Positions 48,926-60,548 of a stretch of DNA of 64,000 nt are shown piece after piece. Position numbers and translations under genes: made by a program. The DNA comes from Bromus sterilis (taxonomy: Eukaryota; Streptophyta; Magnoliopsida; Poales; Poaceae), in NCBI GenBank assembly GCA_950022295.1, contig OX465598.1, forward strand, positions 180,973,501 through 181,037,500, written 5' to 3'. Below the pieces are notes generated by a model. The model had not been told where the DNA came from, did not search any database, and saw only the letters and a list, made by a program, of their open reading frames with translations. Each line of letters opens with the position of its first letter. The first letter of the stretch is position 1.

Positions 48926-50107
48926 GATCTACAACATATTTGCAAAGACTATTTAGACTAAGTTTATGATAAATTAAGTTCAAGTTAGTTCAAAAAAATT
49001 ATCCCATGAACTTCCACTCAAAAACAACATCCCTCTTGGTCATTTTGGTGATTACACACACGAAATTCACTACACCAAAACCGATCATCACGTGAGATGA
49101 TGTAGCTGCAAAGGCAAACATCGACATGTTCATCATATCATCCATATGACTTATGCTTTACCTTTCGGTTCGTGTTCCGAGGCCATGTCTGTACATGCTA
49201 GGCTCGCCAAGTAGAACCATTGTATTGCGTGTGTTTCAAGGCCATGTCTGTACATGCTAGGCTTGAAAACACCCGTTGTATGCGAACGTAGAGTCTATCA
49301 CACCCGATCATCACGTGGTGTCTCAAAACGACGAACTTTCTTAACGGTGCATACTAAGGAAGAACACATTATTATCTTGATATTAATTGAGAGGGATCAT
49401 CTTATAATGCTACCGTCGCGGTCTAAGCAAAATAAGATGCATAAAAGGATTAACATCACATGCATGGATAATGTGATATGATATGGTCCTTCTTGCACTT
49501 GATCTCCATCTTGTGCATCATGGTATGATCTTCATCATCCCACCGGCGTGGCACCAAGGTCCATGGCACCTCCATCTTGATTGTCCATCAAATTAAAACA
49601 TATCACATGGATATGATATACAGCACGCAGGCCATAAATAATAAGACAACCATATGGATCCTGCAGGTATGTCAATAACTTACAAAAAGGATCATCTCAT
49701 ACATCAAATTTGTAACATTGACCATATCACATCACATGCCCTGCAAAAACAAGTTAGACATCTCTAATTTATTTTAGCATATTTTACGTGGCTTGGTCTT
49801 ACGAAGATAGAACCGTTCATACCTACGAACATAAACCACAACGTTGATAAAACATATTTTTAACAACCCGTTGTAGATTAGGTCCTAACTATAGTGAGAG
49901 AGACAGACACCCGCCAGCCACTTATGCAATACAAGTTGCATGTCAGTCGTGGAACAAGTCTCATGTACGCGGACATGTAAGGTTAGTCCGGGCCGCTTCA
50001 TCCCACTATGCCACTAGGATCCAAAATACAAAAGGAGGCAAAACCATGATCATCAACGCCCACATCCATATGTGTTCTACTCGTGCAAACCATCTACGCA
50101 TAGACGA
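48926..50107 (-). mobile_element. Leader of the Copia element
   Basis: About 1.18 kb between the primer binding site and gag, with no coding signal. It contains a 24-bp exact direct repeat (49181-49204 and 49240-49263, GGCCATGTCTGT...GCTAGGCT) and a repeated CGATCATCACGTG (49082 and 49305). In retroelements, packaging and dimerisation signals usually lie here. Confidence 0.7.
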
Positions 50108-50120
50108 GGCTCTGATACCA
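50108..50120 (-). other. Primer binding site of the Copia element
   Basis: TGGTATCAGAGCC on the minus strand, one base from the 5' LTR end; initiator tRNA-Met type. Confidence 0.93.
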
Positions 50121-50121
50121 C

Positions 50122-51752
50122 TGAAGGGTTCGTAGCAAGGAAAATAAAAAAATTCCTACGCATAAACAACCAACAAGCCAAGATCTAATCTAGGAGACGT
50201 AAGCAACGAGTAGGATGTCATAGAAGAACTCACCCTCGAAGACTTAAAACGTTACGAGATCAAATCTCGTGGATGATGTAGTGGATCACTTGCCGATCTC
50301 AAGATCGCGATGATGTACGCTGAGCGTCTCCGTGCTCGGTCACACGTACAGCTTGATGACGACCTCCGTTCCCTCGATCCAGCGGGGCAGTGGAAGTAGA
50401 GGATCCCCGGAAATCCAGCAGCACAACAACGTGATGCGGTGAAGAATCCCACAGTCAGGGCTTCGCCAAGCGGAAGACCATGGTATGGAGCAGCGGGTGG
50501 AGAGGAAGGGAGGTGAGGTAAGTCTATAGGAGGGGAAGCCCTCACCCACCTTTTATAGGGGAGGAGTGGGCAGCCCAAGAGGGGGGGGAAACTCATGGTG
50601 CCTCCACCTCTTCCCCTCTTGATGTGAGTGGAAGCCACACTCACACCCACCCATGCTCCCTTAATTGTCCACTTGGAAAATCCAAAGGTTTCCTTTAATA
50701 AATAAATAAAACATTTCTATTTCTTTATTTAATATTTGTTAATCCTATTAACAAACATTTGCACATTGCACCTCGAATCATTTGTTAATTCTATTAACAA
50801 CCATCCGACAAAAACCCCTTGAACTATTTCAATTTTACCCAAAACAATTTCTGTCCTGTCCATGACATTCTTCAATATTCCTTATCCTCTCAAAATGCAT
50901 CATCAAACCTTAAGTGTGTCACCCTACGGTTCGCGAATAATACAGACATGATTGATACACCTCTCCGATCAATAATCAACAGCGGGATATGGAGATCCGT
51001 GATGACTCCTATATATTCAACGATGAATCTTGTGATCGTGTGAACCATCAACGTCGTAACTAATTCCCTTTGTCTCGCGATATTTTACTTGTCCGAGATC
51101 CGATCATCGGTATCAACCATACCTTGTTCGATCTTGTTTCCGACAAGTACTCTTTTACTCGTTCTGTGATATGACATTCTTGTGACCTAGTCACGTGCTT
51201 GCAAGCAGTGTCAATGTGATATCACCGAGAGGGCCCAGAGTATATCTCTCCGTCATTTTGGATGGACAAATCCCATTCTTGATCCATGAGCCTCAACTAA
51301 TACTTTCCGAATACCTAACACCACCTTTATTGTCACCCTGTTACGGTGTGACGTTTGATGTCATTAAAGTATTCTTTCGGTATTAGTGATTGACATGATC
51401 TCATGGTCTAAGGAACAAGATTACTTCGAATGCAAGATATAACAATATAAACTAAATGACTTGATCGTATTGTTATACTTAGTTTGGGTATATATTCATC
51501 ACATCATTCTCCTAATGATATGATCCCGTTATTAACAACATCCAATGTTCATGATCAGGAAACCTTGATCATCTGTTAATCGACGAGCTAGTTAAAAGAG
51601 AGGCTTTACTAGGAACCATTGTTTGTTTATTAAGCACACATGTATCAACGTTTCCGGTTAATACAATTCTAGCATGAGAAATAAACGTTTACCATAAACC
51701 AGGAATAATATAATAAACACTTTATTATTGCCTCTCGGGCATATTCCCTTCA
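50122..51752 (-). mobile_element. 5' LTR of the Copia element
   Basis: 1631 bp, TGAAGGGAATATGCCC...CGAACCCTTCA on the minus strand. A TATAAAAGG box lies at 50549-50558 (minus), the likely promoter. Confidence 0.93.
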
Positions 51753-52680
51753 AGGCCATTCCGGGAGACTGGTACATCCGCCCACACGGATGCTTGACAG
51801 GAACTCCAGCCCGGCCTCCAAAGGATAGCGGGATCCTGTTATGTAGGGTCTACCATAGGGGTTTCTTTTTTGGCAGGCACGCCCTCCCCCTCCCCCCCCC
51901 CCCGCAGGCTGTTCAAACGGGGCTTCGGGCCAACAAGTTAACAAAACCGGCTGCGTGGAGCAAGGTCGATCGCTTGAATGAGGACTTCTCCCGGGAGGAC
52001 GGCATCGCTGGACGACATGAGCCCCCGTGGTCTTCTGCTAAGGTAGGGGGAGGATGAGGCGCCAATCTCCCTTCTTCTCCGAATCGGCATGTTTTCCGGG
52101 AATAATAATCCCGGAAGAGGAAAACCATCCGAAAAACTGGTATCCGGGAATAATAAGATGGCCAGTTTCAGAACGTCCGAAAGAGGCGTCCAGTATATTC
52201 CCGGTAATAATCATCCGGTATATGAAAACCATCCGGAATTTTTATGAGACCACCGTTGCGCTGGGGCGCTGAGGGACCCCTGAGAATTGGGAGTGTGGCA
52301 AAGACAGACCACCTCCCGTGAGAGTAGTCGTCCATGTGTGTTTGCTTGAGTGTGGCTGCATTGTCGGAGAAACCTGATAAATATGGGAGGGGACAAATGT
52401 TATGGCTGACGTGACCGTCGACCCTCCTTCTAGCGCCAAATGTCGAGGGTTGCCTCTCAGGTCCTCCTTCTAGCGCCAGATGTCCGGGGTTCGTGCCCTT
52501 CCCTTGTCTAGAGCCAGAAGTTGGGGAGAACAGCAGCGACGCTGACCCGAAAGGTCCTTCCGGAAGGGCTTATTGCGGTAGGGCGCGACACGGAGGCCAC
52601 ACGGGACGGGGAGGACGTAAGGCTCCTGCTTGCTTGATGTAGACGGAGGTTGCTGTTGGCGTCTAAACGACATTGGAGCT
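51753..52680 (-). mobile_element. Leader-like sequence of a minus-strand retroelement
   Basis: No coding domain. Read on the minus strand it contains TGGCGCTAGAAGGAGG twice (52463-52478 and 52423-52438), a word I associate with the start of the internal region of some cereal gypsy elements. There is also a run of 12 C (51892-51903) and an inverted repeat TTCCGGGA...TCCCGGAA (52094-52116). The LTR-like block to the right would be its 5' LTR. The Copia element is inserted in it. Confidence 0.4.
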
Positions 52681-53513
52681 TGATGAAGATGATACGAGAA
52701 AAAACAGGGTTACCGAGGTTGGGCCATCCGGAGACTAAAAGCCCTACTCCTGCTAGTCTGATCTTTTATGGTGGGTATAAAATTGGATTACAATGCTTGG
52801 TGATTCTCACAGGGAGAACCTGATATCCAATGCCTTGCTCCATTTGTTGGGTGGATGCTATCTGGGATCCCAGGGAAAGAACTCAGAGTTTTTCTACCCT
52901 ACCGAGAAGTTCCAGGATGAACTCCTCCCTCTTCCTACAGGGGGTAGATCCCTAAAAAGACCCCCCTTCTCTCTTGTGGCATACGCCTCCCTTTTATAGC
53001 TTAAGGGGGTCGTCACAGGACCACTACTAGCTACAGTGATGGTCGTTATCCTTTCCCCCCTTCACACGGACATGAAGGGTCTTGATGCTTTCCGGGAAGT
53101 TCCAGCAACGCTGCTGGGACAGCTGACCCATGCGCGAGCTATGTATCTGCGGGGGCGCGCACCAAGTTTTGGTACCCTTCTTTCATGCGGTGTATGCTTG
53201 TCTTGTAGCGCATTTATTGCACCGGTTGCTTGGTCGGGCGGTGGGACTTGACTGAGGCCCCGCCATCTTGTAGGCTGGGTGAGAAAACTCCCTGGTCCAT
53301 TGCATGGACGGGTGGTGCCAACGGTATCCACATGCCGGAACTCTTCAGGTGCGTGGTCGAGGCCCTGGTATCCTTATGCCTTTTCCCCCAACGGTATTCA
53401 CATACTGGGATCTGGTGGGTGGTCCATGCGGGAACCTATCTTGGATGCTCTTCCCGGAGGTGCCCTCCTGACGATCCGGGAGGTGAGGTCGGCATACGGG
53501 AAAACGGGATGCA
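52681..53513 (-). mobile_element. LTR-like block 1, unit A
   Basis: Starts TG on the + strand and possibly ends CA near 53513. A TATAAAAGG box lies on the minus strand (52990-52999). The GGTTACCGAGGTT...CCGGAGACTAAAAGCCCTACTCC layout parallels the block at 55250. The open frames here show no domain. Exact borders are uncertain. Confidence 0.5.
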
Positions 53514-55240
53514 CCGGTTCCGGTTTACCGACAGAGCTCTTATTGAAATGGCCATAACTATGCTTGCTGAATACAAGACTCCTATAAGGTTCTGGTCTGA
53601 AACAATTCACACTGCATGCCATATCATCAACAAGGTTTATCTCCACAAGTTTCTGAAGAAAAATTCACATGATCTTACCTCTGGTAACAAATGAAATGTA
53701 TCTTACCTTAGGGTGTTTGGTGCTCCATGCTTTATTAGAGATATGAATAATAGCTCCAAGTTTGCCCCTAAGTACCATGACGGTTTTCTCTTAGGCTATG
53801 TCTCAAATTCTCACACTTACAGAGTGTACAACTCCCATTTTGGTACAACTCACAAAAGGAGATTTACCTCATAATCTAGATGAACCTCCTTTGGATGAAG
53901 TAATCAGGTCTATGGCTATCGGAGGTATTTTTCCTGTTCAAGCTATCCGTCGTCGAGAAGATAGGGATTATGATGATCCAATGTTCCCACACATAGCCTA
54001 GGGCGCTGGAGATCAAAATCCTGAAGACAATGGTGGACAGGAAGAAGAAGAAGAACCCATGAACAAAGAAAATGGTGAACCCGAAGGACAAGCTGATTCC
54101 GAAGGACAAGCTAATCCCGAAGGACGAGCTGATCCCGAAGGAAATCCCGAGCCACAAACAAACCAATTAGCAATATCTTGATTTCAAAGAAGAGTAGACG
54201 TTGAATCGATCCTCGAAGACATTCGTCAACCAGGTCGTCCCACTACTCGATCTTGTACTTGTTTGGATAACTCTTCTGGAAATTTCTTGTTTGTCTCCAT
54301 GCTAGAACCGTCGAAATTTGATGAAGCTATGAAGGACTCAGACTGGTTAAATTCTATGCATGAAGAACTTCATCAGTTCAAGAGAAACAAAGTATGGTCC
54401 CTCGTCGAAAGACCTGATACAAAGAAGCATAATATCATTGGTACAAAGTGGATTTTTTGCAACAAGCAAGATGAAGATGGTATTGTGGTAAGAAACAAAG
54501 CTCGACTGGTTGCACAAGGTTACACCCAAATCGAAGGTATTGACTTTGGTGAGACCTATGCTCCAGTTGCTTTCCTTGAATTCATCGAGTTATGCTTGCA
54601 TTTACAAATTCCAATGGTGTATTGCTATATCTAATGGATGTCAAAAGTGCCTTTCTTAACGGTGAAATCAAAGAAGAAGTGTATGTTATGCAGCCATCAG
54701 GTTTTGAAGACTCGAAGAATCATGATATGGTGTACAGGATACACAAGGCTCTTTATGGGTTAAAGCAAGCACCTCATGCTTGGTATGAAACTCTAAAGGA
54801 CTTTCTCCTCAAGAAGGGCTTCAAAACAGGAACAACTGACCCTACTCGTTTCACTCATGCATATAATAATGATCTTTTTGTGTGTCAAATTTATGTGGGT
54901 GATATTATCTTTGGTTGTACTAACCCTGATATCAGCGAAGAATTTTCTCGAATGATGTCGAAGAAATATAAAATTTCTATGATGGTTGAATTGAAGTTCT
55001 TTCTCCTACTTCAAATCTGTCAACAAATGAATGGGACTTTCAACTCACAAGAGAAGTATCTCATGGATTGCCTGAAGAAGTTTGGTCTCGTTGATTACAA
55101 AACTATCAAGACACCAATGCCTACGAATGTGCACTTAGATGCAGACGAGAAGGGCAAACCTTTCGATCAAAATAAATATCGATGGATGATCGGTTCACTT
55201 ATTTACCTTTGTCTCAGGGGCAATCCCGCGTGTGTGATGT
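53514..55240 (+). pseudogene. SIRE/Maximus-type Copia pol fragment, unit A
   Basis: Begins in late integrase (ALIEMAITMLAEYKTPIRFW, AHxINKVYLHKFLKK-like), followed by FGAPCF and KFAPKYHDGFLLGY in broken frames. It continues into RT: WLNSMHEELHQFKRNKVWSL, IIGTKWIF, KARLVAQGYTQIEGIDFGET (54263-54634). After a one-base frameshift come LMDVKSAFLNGEIKEEVYVM, ALYGLKQAPHAWYE and IYVGDIIFG (54592-55240). The catalytic YVDD is YVGD. The RNase H end is missing. The fragment lies between two LTR-like blocks on the opposite strand, so it is a captured or truncated piece. Confidence 0.85.
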
Positions 55241-56267
55241 TCTCGAGTGCGCACGCGAAACACAATGGAGCCCGTCGACGATGGGACACGCTAGGGTTTA
55301 CCTAGGTTCGGGTTGTCCGGAGACTAAAGGCCCTACTCCAGCTTGTCTGGATTGCTTGATGATAATTACAATAGCGGGAGTACTTTCCGGAAGGAAAGGG
55401 CTGTTCCTCGCGTATCAGTGGGTTTTTCAGAGGGTATCGAACCTTTCTTTCGGTGGCCCGGGCCTCCCTTTTATAGATGAAGGGGTCACCACAGTGGCTC
55501 TTTCCAGGCGAGGCTTGCTTTGGCGGTGGTGTAGCAGGTGTCGATGCAGCGCTACTTCCGGGAAGGACGCGTGGCGGGGTGCCGCTATAACTGTCGTGTC
55601 GTTGTCCGGACCCATAGCACGTACGAGGAGCGAATGGGATCGAAGGCACCGCTGTAAACGCTTCCCCCTTGACCAGGGAGAAGCGCACTAAATGCGCCTT
55701 GGAAGATTCCGCAGGTGGTGGGCCATGCTTGTCCCCCACCGCTTAAGGAAAGTGGTGGGTAGGTTCGTTTCCGGGATGCGCCACGGCGATGTCTTTCTGG
55801 ATGAGCTGAAGGCGCCCGATGCAGGATCTTCTCCGGAAAAGTTGGTCAGGTTCCCGGGTAAATGGAGCGAGCTTCTATCCTCCGACAGTAGCCCCCTTGC
55901 CTGTCTTGGCGTAGGTGGGATGTCCGGGAGCCAAGTCAGGCATGATGTTTTCGGGAAACCAAACAGTCAAGGAGCACGCGTGCTCGTGACCTCCTGGAAG
56001 GCGAGAGCTGACGCATGGCGGTTGTGGAGACCAGGGAACGCCACGACCCGAAGCTCAAGGAGGAGTAACGGTGGTAGTTAACATTCCCCCCCCCCCCCCC
56101 GCGTGGGTATTTATTTCTGAAATCGTTGAGCCGGTCACACATTCATTGGCAGTTGCTTTCTTCCTCCATCGGGCTATAAGCGCGTACGCAATGGCTCACA
56201 AGCTTTGGAACCGCGCTCCCACGTCCAGCGATGACGACAACCCATCGACGCTCCGCGGGGGCGGGCC
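55241..56267 (-). mobile_element. LTR-like block 2, unit A
   Basis: GC-rich block with GGTTTACCTAGGTTCGGG and CCGGAGACTAAAGGCCCTACTCC, parallel to block 1 and related in layout. A TATAAAAGG box lies on the minus strand (55467-55476). It includes a run of 15 C at 56086-56100. No protein domain is seen. The left border is uncertain because the pol fragment merges into it. Confidence 0.5.
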
Positions 56268-58815
56268 TGTAAGACCCAATATGCGGTACTGTTCCAGATC
56301 TAGATGTTTCCATCCAGATCCGGGGACGAAGCACATATCGGTCCCACCGCGACATATGACAATGCCATATGCCCTGCATTTCCAACATGATATCACAACA
56401 TTACAGCTACAAGGATACAACATCTCATACAATTAGCATACAACTGCCTTAAATACATTACATCAGCGGAAGATACATGTCTGAGTACAGACTACAATCA
56501 AATGCCTTGTGGCAATGAGAAAAAGACATCGCTCCCATAACCACACAGGTCCAGGCCCTCCGTCGGGATCCGCCTAACTAGTCGTCGTCGAGTATTTACG
56601 TGAAACATCGATCACCATACCTATTGTCGATCAAGAACCCTGAAAAGAGTTTGGGGGTAGTATCATGAGTACAGAAGTACTCAGCATCCAACTGTAGTGG
56701 TCAACTGACACACCAAGGACTTCATCACTCGTCATTCTAGGATAACTAGTAGTTCACGGTAAGGATGGGGTAAGAGGTGAGGTTGCTGCCGAGTAGCATT
56801 TATAAAGTGGCTAACAATCTAGAGAGTAAGATGAGAAGCCAAGCATTCGATGAGGAATAACCTCCAACAAGTCTGCTATCAGCTACATACGCAAACATAA
56901 CACCTATCATATCCTTATCCTCCCCTTCGCATCCTGACAAAGAAGAAGCAGTCAAGTCACACACACATTGATTAAGTTATTAAGATTATCTCAGTTGTTG
57001 TTGTTTATGAACAAGGAGTAGGTCTCAAGTCGTCCATAACCGTGGACATGGCTTCTCGAAAAGAATTAACGCTGCATGGGTGTACCAACTGCCCCTTAGA
57101 AGGCTCCGCACGCACGCCCATCACTCTCAGTTGCTACCCATCATAGGCAACCATTTTATGATTTAGTTCCGAGAGATCCGGAACGACAGGTCCCTCTAAC
57201 TAACAATGAACAAATCCGGGTGGCCCCCGGGGAGTCGACATCCAATCCAAAAGCCGGTCGCCCCCTCGGATCGGCCTCTTCAGTCTCAACAGGGTTTGGG
57301 TTACCGGGACACCTCACGTGAGGTCCTGGGCCCTCGCCGGCCAAAGGTGGAAAAACAGGGAAACCATGTCCCCGCTGGCCCAGGTTGTTTTAAAGGATAT
57401 CTGCTGGGAGCGACCCGACAGATATATATGCATGGTTTCAAATGGTAAATCAGCTTGGGCCACCTCTAGAAACGTTTGAAGCCAGGTAGGTAGGAAAAGG
57501 GGACCCCATAAAATCGCACACGCAGTTAGGCGCGCTCGTCAAGAGACACAATACCCGGAACTCGGGTCCTACGTGAATCGAATGGAATAAAGCGTCGGGG
57601 CGGGATAGCCTAGACCTTCCATCCTTCGTCGAATATAGTCAACATTATAATAATCATATCATCCACATCAATATAATAATGGTGATAGCCCAATCCAAGG
57701 AAATAACAAGGTAACATTCGTAGCATCCTAAGCATGCATACTAAGCAGGGGCTGATCAACGAGCAATAGTAACATAGCACTACATGGTTTGCTGGGAGGG
57801 GACATGGCTATAGCGGTTTAAGAGAGGCTGTAAACATGTGGTAGGATCAAACGTAGAACCTAACCTACACTAGCATGCAAACCGCTGGTTATAATAGAAT
57901 GGATCATAAGTAATGTATAGTCCTTGCTTGTTGATAAGACGGGTTCCGAAAGTGTAGTCGATCGCAAACTCGCACAGTCTCCGAAAATATCCGCGGGAGC
58001 ACACAAGAAGTAAACACTGGAAAGCAATCAACGAAGATACCACTATCACTACGGAGCAATCAAGCAAGCAAAGAACAAACAAGCATGATCAATATGATGC
58101 ATGACATTTTAATAGCAGGGCATGAACATAAGAATAGACAAGTTTAAATGAAGCATCGGAAAGCAAGGGTGCAATGCTACCGACAACCTTCATAAGAATT
58201 ATGTAGGTGAATTACGGATCCGAAGGGTCCTTGTGTTATAATTATTACGATGCATGATCATGGCATATGCGGAGACTTAAACAAGACATGAACAAGAATT
58301 GCCCACTCACGAAGATAAACATCGAGACGGGGTTCCTTAAAGTAAATATATGCAAATGACATGGCATGGTATGATGCAACTAATGCAATCCATTTTCAAG
58401 CAATGAAATAAAGACCGAGACAACGCTACCGGCAATTACGGTCGTCGGATCGCAACAACAAGGGAAAGGAAGAGAGATTGCACCCTGTGCAACATACGAG
58501 GGGTATTTGTGCAAAGCGCAACATCACCAAATAATGCATGCCCATACGATAAGAGGAACATCACCATTGTATTCCTCATAATTTTCTACCCCAAATTCAT
58601 GTATGACATGAATTATTTGGAGCAAGGATGCACATAATACAAGCAATGCAAAAACACGATAGATTAAGGCTAAGCAGAAAAAGAAACGAAGGGAAAAAAA
58701 ACTCCATTGGGCTGGCTTCGGCCAAATCTGGCCCAAACCCTCGCGGGTGTGCTCTCTATTGAGCGCCCACGGGCAACAATTGGAACTGGGCCGAGCCCAT
58801 CTACAGTAGCAACAA
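56268..58815 (-). mobile_element. Diverged minus-strand LTR of the array family, unit A
   Basis: Begins TGTAAGACCCAATATGCGG on +, the reverse complement of the array LTR 3' end. The first roughly 1.6 kb matches the array LTR clearly. Further right similarity fades and the U3 part is replaced, with CTGGGCCGAGCCCAT retained near 58790. There is no primer binding site outside the 56268 end and no LTR start, so it is a truncated or very diverged solo LTR. Confidence 0.8.
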
Positions 58816-58844
58816 AAAGGAAGAAAAAAGGGGCGTTTTGATCC

Positions 58845-59710
58845 TAATGGGACTCGAACCCAGGATCTCTGGCGACGCTCTGCGCCGGTCGGCCGGCGCT
58901 CCAGTTCGCCGGTCAAACGCGGACCGTCCCATCTCCGCGATTTAACGGTCCAGATTTGCGCGTACCCCTTCGTATTTTACTACAACATTTGCGGTACCTT
59001 TGCAACATTTGCGGTGCTTTCGCAACTTTATTGGTATAAAGATGCAACATTTTTATTTTTGGTGTTTTTTGCAGCAAAAAAAATTGTGGTAACAAATTTT
59101 AAATCGCTGGTGGTAGCATTTTTTTACTATCGGTTGCAACTTTTTTGGTACATGGATGCAACAAAAAATTATTGTGTGCATTTTTTTTCTTTCAATATTT
59201 TTCACTGCTGCAGCCAAAAAATCTAATAAAGAAATTACGTACCATATTTACCATCAATTCGTGGCAGCAAATTTAATATACGCTTGTAGCTTTTTTTATA
59301 ATGGTTGTAACAAAATTCGGAACCCATCATCACCGATCACACTTCATCTTTTTTGTTGTAGCAAAAATCATTAGTAACATTTTCATATCATGCTACCAAA
59401 TGAATGCGCTTAGCACTAAAATACTATTAAATACATCCGTTTAGCAAAAAGTAACATAGATCAATATAATAATAATATTAGTATAATAGTAGTACAGATA
59501 GTAGCATTTTATACTACGGTTGCAACATTTATCACGTGTCAGATGCAACAAAAGCGGGAAAATGAAGACAGTGGGCCTTGTACCGACCTGCGCGTAGGCT
59601 TTGACCGGTCGACCGGCCACCAACATGAACCCAGGATCTCCTGGTTGCAAACCACCTAGTTGTAAACCACACGCCCAAGCCACTGCGCTAGAGCTAAATC
59701 TTTGACAGAC
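58845..59710 (-). other. tRNA-like sequence split by a ~776-bp AT-rich insertion
   Basis: On the minus strand, TAGCGCAGTGG (A-box-like) lies near 59690 and a GGTTCGAGTCC B-box near 58851-58861. The word GAACCCAGGATCTC (+ strand) stands at both ends of the intervening stretch (about 58856 and 59633), like a 14-bp duplication. The stretch has GC-rich ends sharing CCGGTC and CGGTCAAA words in inverted orientation. Its AT-rich middle is full of TGCAACA and GTAGCAAAA words. This could be an insertion into a tRNA-derived repeat; I cannot name the family. Confidence 0.35.
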
Positions 59711-59714
59711 AAAC

Positions 59715-60548
59715 TGATGAAGATGATACGAGAAAAAATAGGGTTACCGAGGTTCGGGCCATCCGGAGACTAAAAGCCCTACTCCTGCTAGTCTGATCTT
59801 TTATGGTGGGTATAAAATTGGAGTACAATGCTTGGTGATTCTCACAGGGAGAACCTGATATCCAATGCCTTGCTCCATTTGTTGGGTGGATGCTATCTGG
59901 GATCCCAGGGAAAGAACTCAGAGTTTTTCTAGCCTACCGAGAAGTTCCAGGATGAACTCCTCCCTCTTCCTACAGGGGGTAGATCCCTAAAAAGACCCCC
60001 CATCTCTCTTGTGGCATAGGCCTCCCTTTTATAGCTTAAGGGGGTCGTCACAGGACCACCACTAGCTACAGTGATGGTCGTTATCCTTTCCCCCCTTCAC
60101 ACGGACATGAAGGGTCTTGATGCTTTCCGGGAAGTTCCAGCAACGCTGCTGGGACAGCTGACCCATGCGCGAGCTATGTATCTGCGGGGGCGCGCGCCAA
60201 GTTTTGGTACCCTTCTTTCATGCGGTGTATGCTTGTCTTGTAGCGCATTTATTGCACTGGTTGCTTGGTCGGGCGGTGGGACTTGACTGAGGCCCCGCCA
60301 TCTTGTAGGCTGGGTGAGAAAACTCCCTGGTCCATTGCATGGACGGGTGGTGCCAACGGTATCCACATGCCGGAACTCTTCAGGTGCGTGGTCGAGGCCC
60401 TGGTATCCTTATGCCTTTTCCCCCAACGGTATTCACATACTGGGATCTGGTGGGTGGTCCATGCGGGAACCTATCTTGGATGCTCTTCCCGGAGGTGCCC
60501 TCCTGACGATCCGGGAGGTGAGGTCGGCATACGGGAAAACGGGATGCA
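59715..60548 (-). mobile_element. LTR-like block 1, unit B
   Basis: Copy of 52681-53513. The minus-strand TATAAAAGG box is at 60025-60034. Confidence 0.5.

Larger units (their letters stand above)
43276..51752 (-). mobile_element. Full-length Copia element, BARE1/Angela-like (8477 bp)
   Basis: Two 1631-bp LTRs (43276-44906 and 50122-51752) in direct orientation enclose a primer binding site, a leader, one polyprotein region and a polypurine tract, all ordered on the minus strand. The LTR termini are TGAAGGG...CCCTTCA. The flanking 5-mers are TGGCC (left) and AGGCC (right), a target duplication with one mismatch. By eye the LTRs differ at roughly 25 sites (about 1.5%), so insertion is fairly recent. 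The protein sequence is close to the BARE1/Angela group, but the LTR sequence differs from the BARE1 LTR I remember. Confidence 0.92.
52681..59714. repeat. Tandem duplication, unit A (7034 bp)
   Basis: Matches 59715 to the window end at an offset of 7034-7035 bp for about 4.3 kb with only scattered differences. Unit content: LTR-like block, SIRE-type pol fragment, second LTR-like block, minus-strand long-LTR relative, and a tRNA-like region with an insertion. Homology starts exactly at TGATGAAG, which looks like an LTR terminus. Confidence 0.92.

Noticed and set aside
53230..53557. Frames in LTR-like block 1 as the start of the SIRE polyprotein
   Set aside because: Recognisable integrase residues begin only near 53515; the upstream part is LTR-like DNA that happens to be open.
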